Positions 40,674 through 51,061 of a DNA stretch of 64,000 nucleotides are shown in pieces. The notes below the pieces were generated by a model. It was not told the DNA's origin, ran no database searches, and was given only the letters and a program-made list of their open reading frames with translations. Location of the stretch: assembly GCA_002416125.1 (NCBI GenBank), contig DIBU01000013.1:299899-363898 (forward strand). Reading direction: 5' to 3'. Source of the stretch: Halieaceae bacterium UBA5044. GTDB lineage: Bacteria > Pseudomonadota > Gammaproteobacteria > Pseudomonadales > Halieaceae. The translations under genes and the position numbers were made by a program. Each line of letters opens with the position of its first letter. Position 1 is the first letter of the stretch.

Positions 40674-40702
40674 GCCAGACGCTGATTCGCTGAGCGCTAT
40701 CC

Positions 40703-40718
40703 CCCGGCCTGCGCCGGG
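40703..40718. terminator. Small hairpin between the convergent sulfatase and CBS genes
   Basis: CCCGGC-CTGC-GCCGGG, a 6-bp GC stem with a 4-base loop, in an 85-base convergent gap. It is short and lacks a T-run. Confidence 0.3.
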
Positions 40719-40758
40719 TCCGAGCTGAGCCTGTGCTTCGGGCCCGCCCTGGCCGGCG

Positions 40759-41334
40759 CTAGTGCAGCAGGGCTTCGCAGATGTCGGCGAAAGAGCGGGC
40801 CTGGATGCGATCCTGATAGTCAACCTGTAGTCGCCGGGCGATCTGTCGCGCATCCAGCAGGCCGCGCAGGCTCACGCCGTCATTGGCAATCACCATCAGG
40901 TAGTCCTGGCCAAGGTGCTGCATGGTCTGCAGAATCCTGCCAACGTTGGCGTGCAACACCTGGTCATGCCGCACGCCCTGCAGCGTTGAGCAGGGCGTCA
41001 TGACGTCGCCTACCGTCAGGTCCTGGCGCACCTTGCCGGTGGCAACAGCCACCTGCATGAGCCGCGATGAGACCAGGTCACGGCGCGTGATAATGCCTTT
41101 CAACTGTTCATCCATGTTGATGACCAGTTTCAGGCTGGCGTGCTCGCGGTCCAGCAGCATCAGGGCTTCGGCAATACCGGTGTTGCTTTCCAGCAGTGGG
41201 GGCGCGGTGAAGTCAAAATCCAGCAGGGCTTTACTGGCCGGGCTGGAAGGCTGCAGATCGCGCGGCAGTTCGGGCTGGTGAATGCGTTTGACCTCGGTCA
41301 GCGGCAGTGTGTGCAGTGATTTGTAAGCGTCCAT
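40759..41334 (-). CDS. CBS-domain protein
   Basis: A 191-residue protein with a pair of CBS domains: LLESNTGIAEALMLLDREHASLKLVINMD followed by GIITRRDLVSS, then DVMTPCSTLQGV and YLMVIANDGVSLRGLLDARQI. Such pairs bind adenine nucleotides and regulate partner proteins. No catalytic domain or membrane segment is present, so it is a free-standing regulator of unknown target. The ATG at 41334 follows GGGAGAT. It may be cotranscribed with the small secreted protein gene upstream. Confidence 0.85.
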   Translation of the reverse strand: MDAYKSLHTLPLTEVKRIHQPELPRDLQPSSPASKALLDFDFTAPPLLESNTGIAEALMLLDREHASLKLVINMDEQLKGIITRRDLVSSRLMQVAVATGKVRQDLTVGDVMTPCSTLQGVRHDQVLHANVGRILQTMQHLGQDYLMVIANDGVSLRGLLDARQIARRLQVDYQDRIQARSFADICEALLH

Positions 41335-41402
41335 TGAATATCTCCCGGGGCACACGCGAGCGTGGACCCTTGTTGTGTCAGAAAAAAGGGTGACGGAGAG
41401 AT

Positions 41403-41720
41403 TCAGCGAACGGGCGGAGCCCTGGGGTTTTGGGGGGGATAGGGGTGTGCAGTGGCCGGTCTGCGCAGGGCGGTGCAGGCAGCAACGTGGTATCCGGTAT
41501 CGACCAGCGCGGTGACTGCGCGACCGGGCAGTGCCGGCTCGCCTTTGCTGTCCTCGAACAGCGAGGTGTCGATGATGTCACCGTAGCTTGCCAGGCCCGC
41601 TCCGGTGTCGTTCGTCGCAGCCACTGAACTCAGTGCGCTACCGAGGGCGCAGATGAGCAGGAAGAACAGGGGAGCCAGCCCCTTCAGCCACTGCCTGTTT
41701 GCGTTGTGAATGCCCTGCAT
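41403..41720 (-). CDS. Small secreted hypothetical protein
   Basis: An open frame of 105 residues with a convincing signal peptide (basic start, hydrophobic core APLFFLLICALGSAL, cleavage near SVAA). The predicted mature part is about 70 residues, with two cysteine-poor stretches and a Pro-rich tail. No family is recognised. It lies between nadB and the CBS gene on the same strand. The ATG at 41720 or at 41741 could be used. The signal peptide is the only positive evidence that it is a gene. Confidence 0.45.
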   Translation of the reverse strand: MQGIHNANRQWLKGLAPLFFLLICALGSALSSVAATNDTGAGLASYGDIIDTSLFEDSKGEPALPGRAVTALVDTGYHVAACTALRRPATAHPYPPQNPRAPPVR

Positions 41721-41837
41721 TGGCCAACACCCCTCAACCACCGGTAAAACGGTACACCCGATGTCGTGCGTGCTCTCAGCGGGAATAACGGTATTAATAC
41801 AGGTTTCCCTGCACGGCGGCCGCTGGCGCAGCGCGCC

Positions 41838-43445
41838 TCAGCGGGCGCTGGACGGCATACCGGCGGCCGGTGCGTGGGGTATGAGCACGGTGTCCTCTGC
41901 CTGCTCCAGCAGTTCCGGGTAGTCGAGGGTGTAGTGCAGGCCACGGCTTTCCTTGCGTGCCTGCGCGCAACGGATCATCAGTTCCGCGACCATCGCCAGG
42001 TTGCGCAGTTCGAGCAGGTCATTGCTGACCTTGTAGTTGCTGTAATACTCGTTGATTTCATCCTGCAGCAGCCGGATGCGATGCTCCGCACGCGCCAGGC
42101 GTTTGTTGGTGCGCACGATGCCCACGTAATCCCACATGAACCGCCGCAGTTCGTCCCAGTTGTGCGAGATCACCACGTCCTCGTCGGAATCCGTTACCTG
42201 GCTCTCGTCCCAGGGTGGGGCGGGCCGCGGATCGGGGCAGGCCGCGATGGTGGCGGCGATATCCGCGGCGGCGGACTCGGCAAAGACAATGCACTCCAGC
42301 AATGAATTACTGGCCATGCGGTTGGCACCGTGCAGGCCTGTACAGGAGGCCTCGCCAATCACGTAGAGCCCGCTCACATCGCTGCGGCCGGCGGTGTCCA
42401 CGATGACACCTCCACAGGTGTAGTGTGCAGCGGGTACCACCGGAATGGGTTCGCGTGCGATGTCGATACCCAGCTCCATGCAGCGGCTGGTGATGGTCGG
42501 GAAGTGCTCTTCGAGGAAGGCGCGCGGCTTGTGTGATATGTCGAGAAACACACAGTCCACGCCCAGTCGCTTCATCTCGTGGTCGATGGCCCGGGCCACG
42601 ATATCCCGCGGCGCCAGCTCCGCGCGGGGATCGAAATTGTGCATGAACTGGCTGCCGTCCGGCAGCCGCAGTTTTCCGCCTTCGCCGCGAATCGCCTCGG
42701 TAATCAGGAAAGACTTCGCTTTGGGATGGTAGAGGCAGGTGGGGTGGAACTGGTTGAATTCCAGGTTCGCAACGCGACAGCCCGCGCGCCACGCCATGGC
42801 AATGCCGTCACCGCTGGCGCCGTCGGGATTACTCGTATACAGGTAGGCCTTGCTTGCACCGCCGGTGGCCAGCACTACGGCCCGGGCCTGGAACAGGTCG
42901 ACACGGTCGCGTTCGCGGTCGAGGATATAGGCGCCCTCGCAGCGCCCCCCGTGGGTGACCAGGTCTACGGCGACCCGGTGGGGGAACACATCGATGTTGT
43001 CCGCGGCAAGCACGCGCTCGGTCAGTACCTCAGAAATTGCTCGACCGGTGCGATCAGCTGCGTGGATAATGCGCCGGTGACTGTGTCCACCCTCCATGGC
43101 GAGGTGAAACTCGCTTGACGCGCCGTGTCGCAGGTCGAAGTCCACACCCTGCTCCACCAGCCACTCGACACAGCGGCGACTGTGGCTGACGGTGAAGTGC
43201 ACGGCCTCGTGGTTGCACAGGCCGGCGCCCGCGACCAGGGTGTCGGCGACGTGCGAATCCACGGTATCCGACGAATCCAGTACGGCGGCCATCCCGCCCT
43301 GGGCCCAGTAGGTTGAACCCTCATTGAGGTCTCCCTTGCAGACCAGGGCGACCCGCAAATGGCCAGGCAGGCGCAGCGCGGCGCTGAGTCCGGCAGCGCC
43401 GCCGCCAATGATCAGGACATCGTGTTGCAGGGAAGTGGCGGACAT
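41838..43445 (-). CDS. nadB: L-aspartate oxidase
   Basis: A flavoprotein of 535 residues that oxidises aspartate to iminoaspartate, the first step of NAD synthesis. The FAD-binding motif is IIGGGAAGLSAAL. GSTYWAQGGMAAVL, SGWWVEQG-type and HTHRR-like substrate-site segments, and YTCGGVIVDTAGRSDVSGLY are typical of NadB. The C-terminal helical domain (WDYVGIVRTNKRL) separates it from the related succinate dehydrogenase flavoprotein. NadB is usually next to rpoE in gammaproteobacteria, as here, divergently. Confidence 0.95.
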   Translation of the reverse strand: MSATSLQHDVLIIGGGAAGLSAALRLPGHLRVALVCKGDLNEGSTYWAQGGMAAVLDSSDTVDSHVADTLVAGAGLCNHEAVHFTVSHSRRCVEWLVEQGVDFDLRHGASSEFHLAMEGGHSHRRIIHAADRTGRAISEVLTERVLAADNIDVFPHRVAVDLVTHGGRCEGAYILDRERDRVDLFQARAVVLATGGASKAYLYTSNPDGASGDGIAMAWRAGCRVANLEFNQFHPTCLYHPKAKSFLITEAIRGEGGKLRLPDGSQFMHNFDPRAELAPRDIVARAIDHEMKRLGVDCVFLDISHKPRAFLEEHFPTITSRCMELGIDIAREPIPVVPAAHYTCGGVIVDTAGRSDVSGLYVIGEASCTGLHGANRMASNSLLECIVFAESAAADIAATIAACPDPRPAPPWDESQVTDSDEDVVISHNWDELRRFMWDYVGIVRTNKRLARAEHRIRLLQDEINEYYSNYKVSNDLLELRNLAMVAELMIRCAQARKESRGLHYTLDYPELLEQAEDTVLIPHAPAAGMPSSAR

Positions 43446-43477
43446 GAGTGGGTGCTTGCTGCCTCAGGATGTGAAAT

Positions 43478-43505
43478 ATATTATGTTGCTCAATAACTTA
43501 CGTAA
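43478..43505 (-). promoter_or_regulatory. Candidate nadB promoter
   Basis: On the minus strand, -35 TTACGT (43505-43500) and -10 TAATAT (43483-43478) with a 16-base spacer, 33 bases before the nadB start. The -35 overlaps the palindrome TTACGTAA. Confidence 0.4.
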
Positions 43506-43577
43506 CACAGCTTACAGCAGGTCACCGGGATGACGAGTATAAACGAGGTATCCCGGATTAAGGAAATACACCATTGT

Positions 43578-43605
43578 GGAACTTTTTGGGCAACAGCCCC
43601 TCTTA
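43578..43605 (+). promoter_or_regulatory. Sigma-E-dependent promoter of rpoE-rseABC-mucD
   Basis: GGAACTT at 43578-43584 and TCTTA at 43601-43605 with a 16-base spacer match the sigma-E/AlgU consensus (GGAACTT, 16-17 bases, TCnnA). It lies about 100 bases before rpoE, the expected autoregulatory arrangement. Confidence 0.8.
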
Positions 43606-43707
43606 CAGGCATCGTGGCGTGAGTGTGATTGTCCAAATAGTGGTCGCTACCGGGCCGCCGGTTCGCAGCAGTGAAATGCTGGCGTTGAGCAGGAAAGGAG
43701 TCACGGA

Positions 43708-44292
43708 GTGACAGCGGCAGAGACCGACCAGCAACTCGTGGCGCGAGTACAGAAGGGCGATTTGCGGGCATTCGATGTGCTGGTGCTGAAATACCAGCAC
43801 AAGATTTTCAGCCTGATCAGCCGCTATGTGCACGACGCCGATGAAGTGCAGGATGTGGCGCAGGAAGCGTTCATCAAGGCCTACAGGGCGCTGCCGCGGT
43901 TTCGTGGCGACAGCGCGTTTTATACCTGGCTGTACAGGATAGCCATCAACACGGCGAAGAATCATCTTGTGGCACGCTCGAGGCGGCCACCGGGTTCCGA
44001 TGTCGAGATCGATGATGCGGAGTACTTTGAAGGCGGCGCGGCGCTGCGCGAGATCGAGACACCCGAAAGCGCGCTCTTCGGCGAGGAGCTCAAGCAGGTT
44101 GTCGACCGGGCCATTGCCGAATTGCCGGATGATTTACGCACCGCGGTAACTTTGCGCGAGTTTGATGGTCTCAGTTATGAGGATATCGCGGAGATCATGG
44201 ACTGTCCTGTCGGCACGGTGCGATCACGCATCTTCCGCGCCCGGGAGGCGATAGACCGGCAGGTCCGCCAGCAGATCGACGGTGTGGCGTGA
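43708..44292 (+). CDS. rpoE: Extracytoplasmic stress sigma factor RpoE (AlgU)
   Basis: A group 4 (ECF) sigma factor of 194 residues. Region 2 contains DVLVLKYQHKIFSLISRYV and DVAQEAFIKAYRALPRFRG (-10 recognition). Region 4 contains DLRTAVTLREFDGLSYEDIAEIMDCPVGTVRSRIFRAREAI, split by its helix-turn-helix (-35 recognition). It directs transcription of envelope-stress genes. The GTG at 43708 follows AAAGGAG at 7 bases. Its own promoter is of the sigma-E type and the anti-sigma genes follow. Confidence 0.96.
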   Translation: MTAAETDQQLVARVQKGDLRAFDVLVLKYQHKIFSLISRYVHDADEVQDVAQEAFIKAYRALPRFRGDSAFYTWLYRIAINTAKNHLVARSRRPPGSDVEIDDAEYFEGGAALREIETPESALFGEELKQVVDRAIAELPDDLRTAVTLREFDGLSYEDIAEIMDCPVGTVRSRIFRAREAIDRQVRQQIDGVA

Positions 44293-44404
44293 TGGCAGGC
44301 GGCGCCACAGCACAGCAGGCAGGTCGGGCAGGGCAATGTGCGAACTGCCCCCGTGTATTTGAAGTAACTGACAGAGCCGGTACAACAGGCAGAGGATGTG
44401 GGTA

Positions 44405-45007
44405 ATGACAGAACAACTGCGTGAGTCTCTCTCGGCATTGATGGACGACGAAGCGACGGAACTGGAACTGCATCGCGTACTGGGCGAACTTGAGCACAAC
44501 GCCGAGTTGCGCCAGACCTGGGTGCGCTACCAGGTCGCCCGATCGGTGATGGCAGGGCAGCCCGTCGGCCATGCCGGGCTGGATATTTCCCGCAGTGTCA
44601 GCGCTGCCCTCGCCGCTGAGGCGGGCGCAGGAGAGCCCCGTTCCGGCCTGCGCGAGCGCTGGCTGCGGCCCCTGGCCAGCCTTGCGGTAGCCGCCTCGGT
44701 CACCGCAGTGGTTGTGCTGGGGGGGCAGCAGCTGTACCAGGCGGGAAGCCCCGATGCCGCCAGCACGCCGGTGGCCGCCAGTGGCGTTTCGGCCGTGGGC
44801 TTTGTCAATAGCCTCGGTGCTGTGCCGATGCGCGCGAGCTACGGCGCACAGGCTGTTCCGCAGCTGGAGCCGGCGGCACGCACAGCCTATCGCGAGCTGG
44901 CGCGTCAGCGCATGTATCAGTACATGCAGGAGCACGCGGAGCACGCAGCACTCAATTCCCCGCAGGGCCTGATTCCGTTTGCGCGCGTTCCCCAGATCGA
45001 GGAGTAA
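44405..45007 (+). CDS. rseA: Anti-sigma-E factor RseA (MucA)
   Basis: A 200-residue inner-membrane anti-sigma factor. The N-terminal cytoplasmic domain (ESLSALMDDEATELELHRVL, then VRYQVARSVM) binds sigma-E. A transmembrane helix lies near residues 85-105 (LASLAVAASVTAVVVLGG), and the periplasmic tail is cut by DegS/RseP-type proteases under stress. The ATG at 44405 is the conserved start (MTEQLRESL). Confidence 0.92.
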   Translation: MTEQLRESLSALMDDEATELELHRVLGELEHNAELRQTWVRYQVARSVMAGQPVGHAGLDISRSVSAALAAEAGAGEPRSGLRERWLRPLASLAVAASVTAVVVLGGQQLYQAGSPDAASTPVAASGVSAVGFVNSLGAVPMRASYGAQAVPQLEPAARTAYRELARQRMYQYMQEHAEHAALNSPQGLIPFARVPQIEE

Positions 45008-45013
45008 ACCCGC

Positions 45014-45967
45014 GTGAAGTGCCTGAACTGGTTGCTTGCTTCCAGTCTTGTCTGTGGGCTGTTGCTCGGTGCGTCAAGTGCCGCCGCGCAACGCGCGGCC
45101 TGCTCTGAGGTTGATACCGAAGCGCTTGACTGGCTGGCCCGTATGGCCCGAAGCCACAGCGAGGTGGCCTATCACGGCGTTGTCACGCTGCAGCGCGGCG
45201 ACGATATGCAGGTCGTGCAGGTGGCCCGCTCACTTGCCGACGGGTACTCATCCGAACATCTGACGCGGCTCACCGGCCAGGGTGCCCAGGTGATCCGCTC
45301 CCATCACCCGCTCAACTGCACGCACCCCGGAGAGCGCCTGCTGAACCTGGGAGATCGGGTAGACCCGGGTGATTGCGGCCTTGCCGGGTACTACCGCTTC
45401 CAACTCAGCCCCGGAGAGCGCATCGCGGGCCGTCAGTCGGTCAAGCTGGAAATCCAGCCGCGCGACATGTACCGCTACGGGTTTCTGCTCGAACTGGACA
45501 AGGAAACCGCATTGATGCTGCGCGCCAGTACCCTGGGCCGTGGCGACAAGGTGCTTGAGCGCTTCCAGTTCGCGGATTTGAGCTACGGTGAGCCGCTTGA
45601 GCCGCGGCAGGGGATGGAGACGATTCACCCCGCCTCGCACCCACATCCCGATTACCCGGCGGCCGGCGCGCGCCTCACGGTGCCCTGGACCGTGAGCTGG
45701 CTGCCCGGCGGATTTACCGCCACGGACACTGTCGATCCCGCCGGTCCCCGCCGCACCTACACCGACGGACTTGCGGTGTTCTCCGTGTTTCTCGAACAGC
45801 TGCCGCGGGAACTGCGCCCCGGCGAAGGCCTGGCGAGACTCGGCAGCTCGCTGTCCTACACGCGCGGCATGCACCTCGCCGATCAGCCGGTGCTGGTGAC
45901 CGTCATCGGCGAGGTGCCGGTGAACACGGCACGTATGGTGGCGGACTCCATCCGGGTGGCGCGCTGA
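45014..45967 (+). CDS. rseB: Sigma-E regulatory protein RseB (MucB)
   Basis: A periplasmic protein of 317 residues with an N-terminal signal peptide (cleavage near AAAQ). It has the MucB/RseB lipoprotein-like large domain (YHGVVTLQRGDDMQVVQVAR) and a smaller C-terminal domain (WTVSWLPGGFTATD). It binds the periplasmic part of RseA and shields it from cleavage. The GTG start lies 6 bases after rseA; the stop is immediately followed by rseC. Confidence 0.92.
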   Translation: MKCLNWLLASSLVCGLLLGASSAAAQRAACSEVDTEALDWLARMARSHSEVAYHGVVTLQRGDDMQVVQVARSLADGYSSEHLTRLTGQGAQVIRSHHPLNCTHPGERLLNLGDRVDPGDCGLAGYYRFQLSPGERIAGRQSVKLEIQPRDMYRYGFLLELDKETALMLRASTLGRGDKVLERFQFADLSYGEPLEPRQGMETIHPASHPHPDYPAAGARLTVPWTVSWLPGGFTATDTVDPAGPRRTYTDGLAVFSVFLEQLPRELRPGEGLARLGSSLSYTRGMHLADQPVLVTVIGEVPVNTARMVADSIRVAR

Positions 45968-46453
45968 ATGTTGATCGAAACCGGCCGCGTCGTCGCACTT
46001 GAGGCAGACAGCCTGTGGGTGGAGACCATCCGCCGCAGCACCTGTGGCAGCTGCGCGGCGCAAAAGGGCTGTGGCCATGGGCTGCTGAATCGTATCCGTG
46101 ACGGTCAGGTTGGCCTGGTGCGCGTGCTGCCCGGCCAGTTTTCTCCCGCGGAATACCGGATCGACGATGAAGTCGAGATCGGTATCCCCGATGAGGTCAT
46201 TGTGCGGGGCTCCCTGGTGGTTTACATGTTGCCGCTGCTCACCCTGCTCGCGGGGGCCGCCCTGGCGGCGCGCTGGCTGCCCCTGTCGCCCGATCTGGCC
46301 GCGGGGCTGGGCATGCTGGGTGGCTTCGCTATCGGCCTGTTGGTCGTGCGCTGGCACGCCTGGCGCCACCGCAATGACCGCCGCCTGCAGCCCGTTCTGA
46401 TGGGCGCTCCGCTGCGCCGCGCCGGTGTTGCGCATGCGCTGCACGTGACCTGA
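45968..46453 (+). CDS. rseC: RseC/MucC-family membrane protein
   Basis: A 161-residue protein with the Cys-rich segment TCGSCAAQKGCGHG near residue 25 and two adjacent transmembrane helices (about residues 78-96 and 100-120). RseC positively modulates sigma-E in some species and helps reduce SoxR in others. Its start abuts the rseB stop without a gap. Confidence 0.9.
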   Translation: MLIETGRVVALEADSLWVETIRRSTCGSCAAQKGCGHGLLNRIRDGQVGLVRVLPGQFSPAEYRIDDEVEIGIPDEVIVRGSLVVYMLPLLTLLAGAALAARWLPLSPDLAAGLGMLGGFAIGLLVVRWHAWRHRNDRRLQPVLMGAPLRRAGVAHALHVT

Positions 46454-46484
46454 AAAACGTTTTTACTGACCAAGGATTGAACGA

Positions 46485-47885
46485 ATGATCTCGAGTAGAA
46501 GCTTGTCGACCGCCTTTTTCCTGTGCCTCGCGCTGCTGGCGCCGGGTGTATCTGCGCAGTCACTGCCGGACTTCAGCCGCATTGTGGACACAGGTTCCCC
46601 GGCCGTCGTCAAGATCATCGTGGAGCACTCCGCGGGCCGTGCGGCCAGTGGGCAACCCGATATGGAGCAGATTCCCGAGTATTTGCGGCGGTTTTTCGAG
46701 TACCGCGGCGACGTTCCTCCGCAGCGGCAGCGCATGTCGATGGGGTCAGGGTTCATTATTTCCGAGGATGGCTTCATTGTTACCAACAACCACGTGGTCG
46801 ACGGGGCGGAGAGCGTTCTGGTGCGCATGATCGACCGCCGGGAGTTCGAGGCCGAGGTGGTTGGCACCGACCCCAGGTCGGATCTCGCTTTGCTGCGCGT
46901 GGCTGCCGAGGATTTGCCATTCCTGCGCCTGGAGGCTGGGGACTCACTGAAAGTGGGCGAGTGGGTGCTGGCCATTGGCTCTCCCTTTGGCCTGGACTAC
47001 TCGGTCACGGCGGGCATCGTCAGTGCCATGGGGCGCAGCCTGCCCACCGAGGAGGGCGAGAACTACGTGCCCTTTATACAGACCGATGTGGCCATCAACC
47101 CGGGTAACTCCGGCGGCCCGCTGTTTAACCTCAAGGGCGAGGTGGTCGGCGTGAATTCCCAGATCTTCACCCGCAGTGGTGGCTCTATCGGCCTCTCCTT
47201 CGCCATCCCCTCCAGTGTTGTGCGCAACGTGGTTGCCCAACTGCAGGAGAAAGGCCGCGTAACGCGCGGCTGGCTGGGGGTCACCATACAGGATGTGGAC
47301 AAAACGCTGGCTGAGTCGTTCGGCCTCGATCGGCCGCAGGGTGCACTGGTGGCACAGATCGCCGAGGATGGCCCCGCCGCCAAGTCCGGCTTGCAGCCGG
47401 GTGATGTGATATTGCGATTTGACGGCAAGGATATACCCACGTCATCGGACCTGCCGCACGTGGTTGGTCTGGTCGCGCCGGGCAAGACAGTGCCGGTAGA
47501 TGTGATGCGCGATCGCAAGCGCAAGACCCTGCGGGTGACCGTGGGTGGCCTGGACGCCGATGACAGTTTTGCCCTGCGCAGCGAGCGCGGCGGCGACGCC
47601 GGAGCAGGGCGCCTGGGGCTGGTGGTGGAGGATGCCAGTCCGGAAGCGCTGGAGCGATTGGGGCTTTCCGGGGGCGTGGTGGTGCGCCAGGTGGCGCCCG
47701 ATTCAGTGGCGGCGGACGCGGGCGTGATCCCCGGTGACGTGATCACCATGCTTGGCGCCAGCCCGGTGAAGGATGTGGACAGTTTCCAGCGTGCAGAGAA
47801 GCGGCTCTCCGCTGGCGATTCCGTCCCCCTGCGGCTGATCCGCCGTGGCTCACCGCTGTTCATCGGTCTGAAACTGCGCGACTGA
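46485..47885 (+). CDS. mucD: Periplasmic serine protease/chaperone MucD (DegP-like)
   Basis: An HtrA-family Do protease of 466 residues with a signal peptide (cleavage after VSAQ). The catalytic triad is visible in TNNHVVDGAE (His), RSDLALLRV (Asp) and NPGNSGGPLFN (Ser). Two PDZ domains follow (about residues 265-350 and 375-460). MucD degrades misfolded periplasmic proteins and lowers activation of the sigma-E pathway. It is the last gene of the rpoE operon; a 13-bp hairpin follows. Confidence 0.95.
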   Translation: MISSRSLSTAFFLCLALLAPGVSAQSLPDFSRIVDTGSPAVVKIIVEHSAGRAASGQPDMEQIPEYLRRFFEYRGDVPPQRQRMSMGSGFIISEDGFIVTNNHVVDGAESVLVRMIDRREFEAEVVGTDPRSDLALLRVAAEDLPFLRLEAGDSLKVGEWVLAIGSPFGLDYSVTAGIVSAMGRSLPTEEGENYVPFIQTDVAINPGNSGGPLFNLKGEVVGVNSQIFTRSGGSIGLSFAIPSSVVRNVVAQLQEKGRVTRGWLGVTIQDVDKTLAESFGLDRPQGALVAQIAEDGPAAKSGLQPGDVILRFDGKDIPTSSDLPHVVGLVAPGKTVPVDVMRDRKRKTLRVTVGGLDADDSFALRSERGGDAGAGRLGLVVEDASPEALERLGLSGGVVVRQVAPDSVAADAGVIPGDVITMLGASPVKDVDSFQRAEKRLSAGDSVPLRLIRRGSPLFIGLKLRD

Positions 47886-47890
47886 GCGAA

Positions 47891-47933
47891 CTGCCGCCAT
47901 GCCCTCGGCTTTCCGCCGATGGCATGGCGGCAG
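47891..47933 (+). terminator. Long hairpin between mucD and lepA
   Basis: Perfect 13-bp inverted repeat CTGCCGCCATGCC / GGCATGGCGGCAG closes a 17-base loop that itself can pair (TCGG with CCGA). It begins 5 bases after the mucD stop. No T-run. A -10-like TACAAT at 47948-47953 could serve lepA just after it. Confidence 0.6.
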
Positions 47934-48000
47934 GGAGGGCATTGGGTTACAATCTCGCGTCTTTTCGCCAGCACCCAATGATCCTGACCGAGCAACGTGA

Positions 48001-49800
<1,800 letters not shown>

Positions 49801-49804
49801 CACG

Positions 49805-50644
49805 ATGACCATAGATTTCCCACTGATCCTCGTGATCCTGGTGTTTGGCAGTGGCGGTATCTGGCTGCTGGATGCGTTGCTGTTCGCACCCAAGCGCCGA
49901 CGGCAGCGGGATACGCTGCGTACCACCTTTCCCGGCTGGGCGCAGGAGGGCAGCCGCGACGCCCTGGCCTATGACGCGCAACTTGCCAGTACGGCTGCGG
50001 AGCCAGCGCTGGTGGAGTACTCCCGCTCCTTCTTTCCGGTCCTCTTCGTGGTCTTTGTGCTGCGCTCATTCATTGTCGAGCCGTTTCAGATCCCGTCCTC
50101 ATCAATGGTGCCGACACTGGAAGTGGGGGACTATATTCTGGTCAACAAGTTCACCTACGGCCTGCGGCTGCCGGTGATCAGAACCAAGGTTATGGACCTG
50201 AACGAGCCCCAGCGCGGGGACGTCATGGTGTTTTTCCCGCCACACATGAATGACACCTACTACATCAAGCGCGTGATCGGCCTGCCCGGGGACACCGTCA
50301 GCTATCGCAACAAGCGTCTTTCGGTCAACGGTGAGCCTGTCGCGACGGAGAATCTCGCCGTATTGCCCGGCGCCGGAGCGCGCTTTCAGGTCAGCCAGGA
50401 ATCATTGGGCGAGACTGCGCACCTGATGCAGGTAGACCAGCTGCGTCCTGCACGCGACTTCAGCGTTGTCGTCAAACCGGGCCACTATTTCATGATGGGT
50501 GACAATCGGGATAACAGCAGCGACAGCCGGGTCTGGGGTCAGGTCCCGGAACGGGATATAGTAGGCAAGGCCTTCGCGATCTGGATGCATTGGGACTCCC
50601 TGTTCAGTGTCCCCAGCTTCAGTCGCGTAGGGTCTATCCAATAA
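49805..50644 (+). CDS. lepB: Signal peptidase I
   Basis: A 279-residue leader peptidase with two N-terminal transmembrane segments (residues about 6-28 and 75-92). The catalytic Ser100 is in IPSSSMVPTL and the catalytic Lys155 in YYIKRVIGLPGD. MMGDNRDNSSDSR is the conserved C-terminal box. It removes signal peptides at the periplasmic face of the inner membrane. Confidence 0.97.
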   Translation: MTIDFPLILVILVFGSGGIWLLDALLFAPKRRRQRDTLRTTFPGWAQEGSRDALAYDAQLASTAAEPALVEYSRSFFPVLFVVFVLRSFIVEPFQIPSSSMVPTLEVGDYILVNKFTYGLRLPVIRTKVMDLNEPQRGDVMVFFPPHMNDTYYIKRVIGLPGDTVSYRNKRLSVNGEPVATENLAVLPGAGARFQVSQESLGETAHLMQVDQLRPARDFSVVVKPGHYFMMGDNRDNSSDSRVWGQVPERDIVGKAFAIWMHWDSLFSVPSFSRVGSIQ

Positions 50645-50668
50645 GTCAGCCAGCTCGCGGGGGTGGGT

Positions 50669-51055
50669 ATGAAATTGCGTCACAAGCAATCGGGAATGTC
50701 GTTTCTGGGAATGCTCACGGTCGCCATCATGGTCGGGTTCTTCGTCATGTGCGGCCTGAAGATGGGGCCGAGCTACTTTGAGTACATGACGGTCAAGGAC
50801 GTTGTGACGCGGGTAGCAAATGAACATAACCCCGATGTCGACACCATCGCCGATATACGCCGCAAGCTCGACAACCTGTTCAACACCAACCAGATATACG
50901 GGCTCAAACCGAGCGAAATCGATGTGTTTCGCAAGGACGGCAAGACCTGGATAGATGCCAATTACGAAGCACGCATCCCCCTGTTTGGCAAAATCGACGC
51001 GGTTATCCGCTTTGATGATCTGGAACTGCAGGCGGGCGCCGGGGACGGCTCCTGA
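50669..51055 (+). CDS. DUF4845-domain protein
   Basis: A small protein of 128 residues: KQSGMSFLGMLTVAIMVGFFVMCGLKMGPSY holds one N-terminal transmembrane helix with a pilin-like beginning, followed by a short periplasmic domain. Proteins of this family lie between lepB and rnc in many gammaproteobacteria; the function is unknown. The ATG at 50669 follows a GGGGG run; a GTG at 50663 is in frame. Confidence 0.85.
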   Translation: MKLRHKQSGMSFLGMLTVAIMVGFFVMCGLKMGPSYFEYMTVKDVVTRVANEHNPDVDTIADIRRKLDNLFNTNQIYGLKPSEIDVFRKDGKTWIDANYEARIPLFGKIDAVIRFDDLELQAGAGDGS

Positions 51056-51061
51056 CCTTGC

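Noticed and set aside
38898..40853. Upstream extension of the carboxypeptidase frame to a 1163-residue protein on the minus strand
   Set aside because: This part is antisense to the clearly real sulfatase gene, has no family motifs, and the signal peptide plus ribosome binding site at 38897 define the true start.
43478..43505. FNR or other global regulator site at the palindrome TTACGTAA
   Set aside because: It does not match TTGATnnnnATCAA and is better explained as part of the -35 region of nadB.
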